DNA from: Parcubacteria group bacterium GW2011_GWA2_47_26
GTDB lineage: Bacteria > Patescibacteriota > Patescibacteriia > GWA2-47-26
DNA: 39,939 nucleotides
Reading direction: 5' to 3'
NCBI GenBank assembly: GCA_001001705.1
Contig: LCOG01000004.1
Location: 1-39,939, forward strand
Below the pieces are notes generated by a model that was given only the letters and a program-made list of their open reading frames with translations, had not been told where the DNA came from and made no database searches. Shown here piece after piece: positions 30,119 to 37,899 of this stretch. The translations under genes and the position numbers were made by a program. Numbering within the stretch: position 1 is the first letter of the stretch; the number at the start of each line of letters is the position of its first letter.

Positions 30119-31573
30119 ATGAATAACATCACGCGCGAAACACTCAAAAAGGTAAACAATTATGTGTGGGAGATTCCGAAATCGTTTCGGGCGGATATGC
30201 GCGCGCCGGCGCGTATTTATGCTTCCAGCCAAATGCTTGAGGAAATTTTCCGCGATCGTTCGATGTGGCAGATCATTAATGTCGCCACCTTGCCCGGCAT
30301 TCAAAAGGCGGCGATCGCTATGCCCGATATTCATGAAGGCTACGGATTTCCGATCGGCGGGGTGGCGGCAACGGCTACTCACGAAGGCGGCGTAATCTCG
30401 CCGGGCGGCATTGGCTACGATATCAATTGTGGAGTGCGTCTCCTGGTTTCTGATTTTGGGCTTAATGAAATCAAGCCTCATCTCGAAAATCTCGCGGCCG
30501 CAATGTTCCATGCGGTTCCCTCCGGCGTGGGACGCGGAGGAAAATTAAAATTCAGCGAACAAGAATTAAATCATGTGCTCGCAAGAGGCGCCGCACGCAT
30601 GGTAGAATTGGGATACGGCGCACAAGATGATCTTATACACTGCGAAGAAGGGGGCTCCATGGCTGGCGCGGATCCGGAACATGTTTCGAGCCGCGCAAAA
30701 TCACGCGGCAGAGATCAACTCGGCACCCTTGGTTCTGGCAATCATTTTCTTGAGATGCAAGTCGTGGATGAAGTTTTGCTCCCCGATGTAGCGGCAGCTT
30801 TTAGTTTATCAAAAGGTGCGATCGCTGTAATGATCCATTGCGGATCGCGCGGACTTGGACACCAAACCTGTACGGATTATGTGCGTTTAATGCTTCCGCA
30901 GCTTGCGCGATGGGGGATTGTGCTTCCTGACCGCGAACTGGCTTGTGCACCATTTGATTCGCCTGAAGGACAAAAGTATTTTTCAGCCATGGCTGCAAGC
31001 GCTAATTTTGCCTGGGCAAATCGTCATTTAATCGCGCATAATGTGCGTGAAGCATGGAATAGCGTGCTTGGCCGCATAGATAGATTACGTACGATCTATG
31101 ACGTAGCGCATAATATTGGAAAACGAGAAACGCACCAAATTGACGGCAAAGAGGTCGAGGTTATTGTCCATCGCAAAGGCGCCACGCGCGCATTTGGATC
31201 TGGCCGGCCGGAAATTCCGGAAGTGTATCGTGCTGTAGGTCAACCGGTGTTCATTCCCGGAACAATGGGCACGGCCTCTTATGTGCTCGTTGGCACGCAA
31301 ACTGGCATGGAAGCCGCGTTTGGAACTTCTTGTCATGGCGCTGGCCGGCGCATGTCCCGAGCGCAAGCCAAACGTACTGTTCGCGGATCTGAATTGCGGC
31401 AGGCGCTTGAAGCGCGAGGTATTGTAGTGCGTTGCGAATCAGATCCCGGCCTTGCGGAAGAAGCGCCGGAAGCGTATAAAGATGTGGAGAGCGTTGTTGA
31501 TATAGTTGATAAGGTCGGATTAGCCAAAAAAGTCGCTCGTCTTAAGCCGATTGCGGTAATTAAAGGAGGATAA
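30119..31573 (+). CDS. rtcB: RtcB RNA ligase
   Basis: MPDIHEGYGFPIGGVAAT; GGIGYDINCGVRLL; QLGTLGSGNHFLEMQ; start trimmed from 29963. Confidence 0.96.
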   Translation: MNNITRETLKKVNNYVWEIPKSFRADMRAPARIYASSQMLEEIFRDRSMWQIINVATLPGIQKAAIAMPDIHEGYGFPIGGVAATATHEGGVISPGGIGYDINCGVRLLVSDFGLNEIKPHLENLAAAMFHAVPSGVGRGGKLKFSEQELNHVLARGAARMVELGYGAQDDLIHCEEGGSMAGADPEHVSSRAKSRGRDQLGTLGSGNHFLEMQVVDEVLLPDVAAAFSLSKGAIAVMIHCGSRGLGHQTCTDYVRLMLPQLARWGIVLPDRELACAPFDSPEGQKYFSAMAASANFAWANRHLIAHNVREAWNSVLGRIDRLRTIYDVAHNIGKRETHQIDGKEVEVIVHRKGATRAFGSGRPEIPEVYRAVGQPVFIPGTMGTASYVLVGTQTGMEAAFGTSCHGAGRRMSRAQAKRTVRGSELRQALEARGIVVRCESDPGLAEEAPEAYKDVESVVDIVDKVGLAKKVARLKPIAVIKGG

Positions 31574-31615
31574 TAAAATTTAATAATTTTTAACAGTCCC
31601 ATAGTCCATAGTCTT

Positions 31616-32914
31616 ATGAATGAACAGCATCATCATCACAATGAATTTTACGGTCTCGGCATTGCACCCGCGCTTTTGCAGATATTGAGCCAGCTAAATT
31701 TTAAAACACCCACTCCAATTCAGGCGCAGGCTATCCCCATCGGGATTGAAGGTAAAGATATTGTAGGAATTGCGCAAACCGGCACCGGAAAGACTCTTGC
31801 ATTTGGTATTCCGGTCATTCAACGCTTGGCCCAAATAAAAGGCAAGGCGCTTATTGTATTGCCTACCCGCGAGCTTGTGCTTCAGGTTGAAGAGGTGCTT
31901 CGCACCATAGGAAAGCGCATCAGATTGAGAACCGCGGTGCTGATCGGGGGTGCGCCTATGGGACCGCAATTGCACTCGCTTTCTGCCAACCCGCATATCA
32001 TTATCGCAACCCCCGGGCGTCTCATTGATCATCTTAATCAAAAAAATATACGTCTCAACAACGTTTCAATTGTGGTATTTGATGAAGCGGATCGCATGCT
32101 TGATATGGGATTTGCGCCGCAGGTAAAAAAGATTTTTCAAGCATTGCCAGACGCTTCAAAGCGGCAAACTATGCTGTTTTCAGCAACTATGCCGCCTGAA
32201 ATCATGGAGATTGCGGTGACACACATGAAACTGCCCGTGCGTGTTGAAATCGCGCCGTCCGGAACGACCGTTGAGCGGGTTACTCAAGAGCTTTTTATTG
32301 TGCCCAGAGATCAGAAGCTCGGCCTTCTTAAAAAAATGCTGGAGACATATCACGGTTCAGCTCTTATTTTTACCCGCACAAAACATGTCGCAAAAAAAAT
32401 TGTGAGACAGATCCGAGCGCTTGGATTTAGCGCCGCGGAAATCCATTCCAACCGAACGCTTAGCCAGCGAAAAGACGCACTGCAAGGATTCAAATCAGGG
32501 AAATACCGCGTACTTGTGGCAACGGATATTGCCTCGCGGGGGATTGACGTAGTAGGTATTGAACTAGTGCTTAATTTCGATCTGCCGGCTACCTCGGATG
32601 ATTACGTACATAGAATCGGGCGCACCGCGCGCGCCGGCGCGGTTGGCCATGCCATCACCTTTGCGATGCCGGGGGAACAACGCGAGGTTCGCGCGATAGA
32701 GAATTTGATTAGAAAACGTTTGCCGATCTCCAAACTTCCTGAACTTCCGAAACTCAATATTCCCGAATTTTTTCCGTCGTCTGAACGCCGATTACACTCA
32801 ATTTCCCCTCCTTTTCGAGGAGGGGTTAGGGGTGGTGGAAGCGGGCGTCCCTACCATCCCCGTCGTCCGCGCAATCCGCATCAGCGTTTTCATCCCCGCC
32901 ATCCCCGTCGCTAG
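31616..32914 (+). CDS. DEAD-box RNA helicase
   Basis: AQTGTGKT, VFDEADRMLDMGF, SATMPPE, HRIGRTARAG. Confidence 0.97.
   Translation: MNEQHHHHNEFYGLGIAPALLQILSQLNFKTPTPIQAQAIPIGIEGKDIVGIAQTGTGKTLAFGIPVIQRLAQIKGKALIVLPTRELVLQVEEVLRTIGKRIRLRTAVLIGGAPMGPQLHSLSANPHIIIATPGRLIDHLNQKNIRLNNVSIVVFDEADRMLDMGFAPQVKKIFQALPDASKRQTMLFSATMPPEIMEIAVTHMKLPVRVEIAPSGTTVERVTQELFIVPRDQKLGLLKKMLETYHGSALIFTRTKHVAKKIVRQIRALGFSAAEIHSNRTLSQRKDALQGFKSGKYRVLVATDIASRGIDVVGIELVLNFDLPATSDDYVHRIGRTARAGAVGHAITFAMPGEQREVRAIENLIRKRLPISKLPELPKLNIPEFFPSSERRLHSISPPFRGGVRGGGSGRPYHPRRPRNPHQRFHPRHPRR
32805..32836. repeat. Palindromic repeat inside the helicase C-terminus
   Basis: CCCCTCCTTTTCGAGGAGGGGTTAGGGGTGGT; related intergenic sequence at 210-246. 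Confidence 0.75.
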
Positions 32915-32995
32915 CTATACTCTTTCTTAAAAGGTTTGATGTTTTGTGCACGAAACAGTAGGATAGGGGAATATGGTGCAAGTGTTGATTAATAT

Positions 32996-33745
32996 ATGTC
33001 CGAATACTACACGCCACAAAGAGTCAAAGGTTTATATGATCCGGCATCGGTCGAGCCGTTTAAGCTATCGCGATCAAAAATTGATTTGTTTTTAAATTGC
33101 CCACGCTGTTTTTATTACGATCGCAAGCTTGGCGTCGGCCGGCCGCCGGGCTTTCCGTTTGCGTTGAACTCCGCCGTTGACCATCTTTTAAAGCTCGAGT
33201 TTGATATTCATCGTGTGAATGGCACAAAGCATCCTTTGATTGAGAAGTATGGCGTGGATGCGCGGCCGGTACCGCATGAAGATTTGGATAAGTGGCGACA
33301 TAATTTTACTGGTATTCAATATTTGTATAAGCCGACCAACCTACTTATATTCGGCGCGATTGATGACCTTTGGCAAAATTCCAAAGGCGAATATATTGTC
33401 GTGGATTATAAGTCCACCGCAAAGGCCGAAGAAATAACAGAGCTTGATAAAGATTGGCATGAAGGATATAAAAGGCAAATGGAAGTTTATCAATGGCTAC
33501 TGCGGAAAAACGGCTACAAAGTTTATAACACCGGATACTTTGTTTACTGCAACGGTCAAACGGATCGCAAGGCCTTTGACGCTAAGCTTGAATTTGATAT
33601 CACCTTAATTCCATATAATGGTGATGATTCTTGGGTAGAGAAAACTATAGTAGAAGCTCATGAATGTTTAAATGGCGATAAAATTCCTAAAGCCAATTCG
33701 AATTGTGATCACTGCAATTATGTGAAGGCGATAAATAGTAAATAA
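32996..33745 (+). CDS. RecB/Cas4-like PD-(D/E)XK nuclease with cysteine pairs
   Basis: LNCPRCFYYDRKLG; YIVVDYKSTAK; SNCDHCNYV. Confidence 0.75.
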   Translation: MSEYYTPQRVKGLYDPASVEPFKLSRSKIDLFLNCPRCFYYDRKLGVGRPPGFPFALNSAVDHLLKLEFDIHRVNGTKHPLIEKYGVDARPVPHEDLDKWRHNFTGIQYLYKPTNLLIFGAIDDLWQNSKGEYIVVDYKSTAKAEEITELDKDWHEGYKRQMEVYQWLLRKNGYKVYNTGYFVYCNGQTDRKAFDAKLEFDITLIPYNGDDSWVEKTIVEAHECLNGDKIPKANSNCDHCNYVKAINSK

Positions 33746-33808
33746 TTGTGGAAACTTCGTCCGCGCAGATTGCATAATTTTAACGCTTACCATACACTCT
33801 CCTAAAAC

Positions 33809-33842
33809 TACACTCTCTCACTCGCACGACTGGGAGAGTGTA
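33809..33842. repeat. Palindromic repeat CACTCTCCCAGTCG family, copy 1 (degenerate left arm)
   Basis: TACACTCTCTCACTCGCACGACTGGGAGAGTGTA. Confidence 0.8.
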
Positions 33843-33862
33843 GAATACGGGAAGTAAATTTT

Positions 33863-34432
33863 ATGAATATAAAATCCGCGACATTTGTAAAAGGCGTGGT
33901 GGGCACTGATGAGATTTTGGAGGATGGCACTCCGCAGATTGTTTTTGTCGGCCGTTCAAATGTAGGAAAGTCTAGCGTTATTAATTCTTTAGCCAACCAG
34001 AAAAAATTGGCCAGAACCAGTTCTTTTCCCGGACGTACTCAAGAGATAAATATATTTTTGATAAACAAATCTGTATATTTAGTTGACCTGCCGGGGTACG
34101 GGTTTGTCAAGATTCCGCAAAAAGAACGGGAGCGGATCCAAAAAATGATGCAATGGTATCTATTTAGATCAGCTTATAAGCTGAAAAAAGTAGTACTCAT
34201 TATAGACGCAAATGTAGGCCCGAGTTCGGCCGACTTGGAAATGGTTCGCAGTTTGGAAGAGCAAGAAAATAATATCGTTGTGGTCGTCAATAAAATAGAC
34301 AAAATAAAAAAATCGGAGCATGAAGCGAAGATTCAAAAAATTAAAGCCACATTTGGAGACCGCAAAATTATCTTTTATTCCGTAGAAAAGAAAATCGGCG
34401 TAACCGAGCTAACTGACGAAATTCTAAAATAA
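33863..34432 (+). CDS. engB: Ribosome biogenesis GTPase YsxC/EngB
   Basis: FVGRSNVGKSSVINSL; SFPGRTQEIN; VDLPGYGF; NKIDK. Confidence 0.95.
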   Translation: MNIKSATFVKGVVGTDEILEDGTPQIVFVGRSNVGKSSVINSLANQKKLARTSSFPGRTQEINIFLINKSVYLVDLPGYGFVKIPQKERERIQKMMQWYLFRSAYKLKKVVLIIDANVGPSSADLEMVRSLEEQENNIVVVVNKIDKIKKSEHEAKIQKIKATFGDRKIIFYSVEKKIGVTELTDEILK

Positions 34433-35724
34433 TGAAAACCGATGTTAAAACAGATATTCTATGGGATGTTGTTGTTATTGGCGGCGGACCATCGGGCATG
34501 ATGGCGGCAGGCAGGGCGGCGGAACTTGGCCGCAAGGTTTTACTTCTTGAAAAGAATCCAACGCTTGGCAAAAAACTTCTCATTACCGGCGGTGGCCGCT
34601 GTAATTTAACTAATAATAAACCTGATATTCGTACGATGCTTAGTCAGTATAAAGGCAATGCCCGATTTCTTTTTTCTGCTTTTTCGCAGTTTAGCGTAGA
34701 AGATACACTTAATTTTTTTCATCGGCGCGGGGTGCCGACTGTTGAGGAGGAAGAGGGGAGGGTTTTTCCTGTCTCAAATAAAGCACAGTCGGTTTTGAAC
34801 GCACTGACACATTATATGAAAGATGGCGGCGTGCGTATACAAACCAATACCGCAGTTGCCGGTTTATCTATTGATGCCGAAACTGAATATATTGCTATTC
34901 GGATTAAGGGTGCACTTGCCAACAAGGCGGGCAAAACAGAAATAATCGCGAAGTCGTGCATTGTTGCTACTGGAGGAGTTTCGCATCCAGAAACTGGCTC
35001 AACTGGTGAAGGATTTGCATGGCTTAAAAAAATTGGCCATACTATTATTGATAACGATTTTGCGCTCGTCCCCATCGCGCTTACCGATGCTTGGGCAAAG
35101 AAATTAAGTGGATCAACGCTTAAGGATATTAAGCTTACCGCATTTCAAAATGGACAGAAGCAAGAAACTTACAATGGTATATTACTTTTCACGCATTTTG
35201 GGATCAGTGGCCCCACGGTCTTGAATATGAGTAAAGCGATCCGGGAGCTCTTGCAATACGGCGAAGTTGCGATCGCGCTTGATGTATTTCCAAAATTTGA
35301 CCATAAAGAGCTCGAGGAGCAGCTTCAAACATTACTCGTTGGTAAGAGCAACAAGAAGTTGAAAAATACTTTGGACAAGCTTATTCCTGCCGCACTCGTC
35401 TTTGCAGTGCTAAAACTTGCTAATGTAGATGGCGAGACGCCCAATCATAGCGTGCGCCGTGAGGATAGAATAAAATTAGTATCGCTGATGAAGAGGATCC
35501 CGCTTCATGTTCAAGAACTGCTTGGGGCGGATAAAGCAGTTATTTCCTCGGGGGGCGCAGCACTCAAAGAGGTGAATTTTAAAACCATGCAATCGCGCCT
35601 TGTGCCTAATCTCTATTTGATCGGTGACGCCCTTAACATCGATCGCCCCTCGGGCGGTTATAGCCTTCAGCTATGTTGGACAACGGGTTTTGTGGCGGGA
35701 GAAGTAGCAGCTAAAGTGGAATAA
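34432..35724 (+). CDS. NAD(P)/FAD-dependent oxidoreductase (HI0933/BaiN family)
   Basis: VVIGGGPSGMMAAGRAAELG; LLITGGGRCNLTN; GDALNIDRPSGGYSLQLCWTTGFVAG. Confidence 0.94.
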   Translation: MKTDVKTDILWDVVVIGGGPSGMMAAGRAAELGRKVLLLEKNPTLGKKLLITGGGRCNLTNNKPDIRTMLSQYKGNARFLFSAFSQFSVEDTLNFFHRRGVPTVEEEEGRVFPVSNKAQSVLNALTHYMKDGGVRIQTNTAVAGLSIDAETEYIAIRIKGALANKAGKTEIIAKSCIVATGGVSHPETGSTGEGFAWLKKIGHTIIDNDFALVPIALTDAWAKKLSGSTLKDIKLTAFQNGQKQETYNGILLFTHFGISGPTVLNMSKAIRELLQYGEVAIALDVFPKFDHKELEEQLQTLLVGKSNKKLKNTLDKLIPAALVFAVLKLANVDGETPNHSVRREDRIKLVSLMKRIPLHVQELLGADKAVISSGGAALKEVNFKTMQSRLVPNLYLIGDALNIDRPSGGYSLQLCWTTGFVAGEVAAKVE

Positions 35725-35760
35725 AAAAGACTGTAACTAAGACGGCGTGGCATTAGAACG

Positions 35761-35793
35761 TCACTCTCCCAGTCGCACGACTGGGAGAGTGTA
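35761..35793. repeat. Palindromic repeat CACTCTCCCAGTCG family, copy 2
   Basis: CACTCTCCCAGTCG-CA-CGACTGGGAGAGTG, perfect 14-bp arms. Confidence 0.85.
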
Positions 35794-35827
35794 TGGTAGT
35801 GGAAATTATTCGTACTAACTATAAGAT

Positions 35828-36304
35828 ATGCGGATTAATAATTTTCTAAAACTAATCTTTGCTATAACTGTATCAGAGCTTGCCGGTATCATCGGATCGG
35901 TGTTTACGGTTTCTGCGATCCAGAATTGGTACGCTAGTCTTGTAAAGCCGGTGCTAAATCCTCCGGCTTGGGTATTTGGTCCGGTATGGACAACGCTGTA
36001 TTTGCTCATGGGTATTGCCGTGTTTTTGGTCTGGCGATATGGGCTGAATCGCAAGGATGTAAAAATTGCACTTTTCATATTCGGCGTTCAGCTGATTTTG
36101 AATGCCCTTTGGTCAATTATCTTTTTTGGTCTGCATAGTCCTTTGTGGGCTTTTGTTAATATTATTTTGCTCTGGCTCACGATTCTTTGGACCATTATTG
36201 TATTTTTTAAAATTTCACGCCCGGCCGCCTACCTTTTTCTACCCTATATTCTATGGGTCAGTTTTGCCATGTACTTGAATTACGCAATTTGGATTTTAAA
36301 TTAA
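35828..36304 (+). CDS. tspO: TspO/MBR family protein
   Basis: WYASLVKPVLNPPAWVFGPVWTTLYLLMGIA. Confidence 0.94.
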   Translation: MRINNFLKLIFAITVSELAGIIGSVFTVSAIQNWYASLVKPVLNPPAWVFGPVWTTLYLLMGIAVFLVWRYGLNRKDVKIALFIFGVQLILNALWSIIFFGLHSPLWAFVNIILLWLTILWTIIVFFKISRPAAYLFLPYILWVSFAMYLNYAIWILN

Positions 36305-36319
36305 CGGGGTCGTTAGTTT

Positions 36320-36958
36320 ATGTTCAAAAATCGTCAGGATGCGGGGAAGAAGTTAGCGGAAGCGCTTGGCGCATATAAAAACGCACGGGATACTATTGTT
36401 TTGGGGTTGCCGCGAGGCGGGGTAGTTATTGGATATGAGGTTGCTAAAGCTTTGGGGTTGCCGCTTGATATTGTGGTGCCGCGAAAAATTGGCGCGCCGG
36501 GAAATCCGGAGTATGCTATTGGGGCGATTACGGAGACGGGTGAGGCTATTTTTAACGAGGAGGAAGTTGGGCAGGTAGATAAAGAATGGCTAAAACAAAA
36601 AATGAAAAAAGAAAAGAGGGAAGCGCAAAGGCGACTCACCATATACCGTCCCGGTCCATCACCACAAGTTGCTGGCAAAACTGTTATTCTTGTAGATGAT
36701 GGGGTTGCTACCGGGTATACAATGCGGGCGGCCGTAGCTTCCGTGAAAGCACGTAAACCAGTCAAGATTGTTGTGGCAGTGCCTAATGGCGCGAATGATT
36801 CTATGCGTGAATTGCGGCGCGAAGTAGATGAAGTTATTGCGCTAGAAATACCGGATGTGTACTTCGCTGTCGGCGCACAGTATGAAGAATTTTCGCAAAT
36901 ATCAGATGAAGAGGTGATCGAGCTTTTGCAGAAAACGCAGTCTCATAATCCCTCCTAG
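36320..36958 (+). CDS. Phosphoribosyltransferase family protein
   Basis: GLPRGGVVIGYEVAKAL; VILVDDGVATGYTM. Confidence 0.92.
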   Translation: MFKNRQDAGKKLAEALGAYKNARDTIVLGLPRGGVVIGYEVAKALGLPLDIVVPRKIGAPGNPEYAIGAITETGEAIFNEEEVGQVDKEWLKQKMKKEKREAQRRLTIYRPGPSPQVAGKTVILVDDGVATGYTMRAAVASVKARKPVKIVVAVPNGANDSMRELRREVDEVIALEIPDVYFAVGAQYEEFSQISDEEVIELLQKTQSHNPS

Positions 36959-36993
36959 CCTCCCATTATCTTAAAGGGAGTAAGATTGATCGC

Positions 36994-37899
36994 ATGTTTA
37001 TTTTTTCAATTGCCACTGCATATCATGATTTTGCCGGAAAGCTTGCCAAGCAAGCGCATCTTAAAGTTGGTCGCGTTGAGTTTAAAAAATTTTCCGATGG
37101 CGAGATCTATGTACGAGTAGGGGAGTCTGTGGCACAAAAAAAAGTGTATGTTGTGGGTACGACCGCGCCGCCGGCGGACAATTTAATAGAAATGTTGCTC
37201 TTAGTGGATGCGCTAAAAACGGCAAAGGCGCTGCATATTACCGCGATCATTCCGTATTTTGGCTACGGAAGGGCGGATCATTTGGTTGAGAGCGGCGAGG
37301 CGCTATCAGCAAAATTGATGGCAAATCTTTTACATTGTGCAGGGGTTCGTCGTGTGGTTGCGATTGATCTACATAGTCCACGGGTGGAGAAATTTTTTAC
37401 AATGCCGCTTGTACATGTAAGAGCGCAGGAATTGTTAGCGCGTACGATCAAAGCCGAGCTTTTTAACGATCAAAGCTCGGCTTTGACGATCGTAGCCCCA
37501 GACCATGGCGCAATTCCACTGGCAAAACGAATGGGGCGGTTATTGCGCGCGCGAGTCGCATGGTTTGAAAAAATTCGGCCACAACATAATGTTGCGCAAC
37601 TTGGCGCATTGCACGGAGATGTTGCAGGTAAAATTGCCGTGCTTGTTGATGACATGATTGATACAGCGGGAACTATTGCGGAAGCGGCAAACCAGCTTAA
37701 GCAACATGGCGCAAAGAAAATTATTGTTGCGGTCACGCATGGTGTCCTTTCCGGGCCGGCTCTTGAGCGTCTCAAACAAACGCCGATAGACAAAGTTATT
37801 ATTACCGACACACTTCCCAATGTTTCTCAAAAAAAATTCAACAAGCTTAGAGTTGTTTCAGTAATACCCTTACTAGCGGAAAAATTTAGACGGATATGA
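36994..37899 (+). CDS. prs: Ribose-phosphate pyrophosphokinase
   Basis: KFSDGEIYVRV; PYFGYGRAD; AVLVDDMIDTAGTI. Confidence 0.93.
   Translation: MFIFSIATAYHDFAGKLAKQAHLKVGRVEFKKFSDGEIYVRVGESVAQKKVYVVGTTAPPADNLIEMLLLVDALKTAKALHITAIIPYFGYGRADHLVESGEALSAKLMANLLHCAGVRRVVAIDLHSPRVEKFFTMPLVHVRAQELLARTIKAELFNDQSSALTIVAPDHGAIPLAKRMGRLLRARVAWFEKIRPQHNVAQLGALHGDVAGKIAVLVDDMIDTAGTIAEAANQLKQHGAKKIIVAVTHGVLSGPALERLKQTPIDKVIITDTLPNVSQKKFNKLRVVSVIPLLAEKFRRI
37448..37486. repeat. 39-bp palindromic element inside prs
   Basis: TCAAAGCCGAGCTTT-TTAACGATC-AAAGCTCGGCTTTGA, perfect 15-bp arms. Confidence 0.85.

Noticed and set aside
30680-30725. Possible repeat insertion in rtcB (HVSSRAKSRGRDQLGTLG)
   Set aside because: The segment resembles normal RtcB family sequence before QLGTLGSGNHF, so no insertion is needed.
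32973-33080. Short ORF starting at the leader-like ATG before the RecB/Cas4-like gene
   Set aside because: Different frame from the conserved gene and no recognisable sequence.
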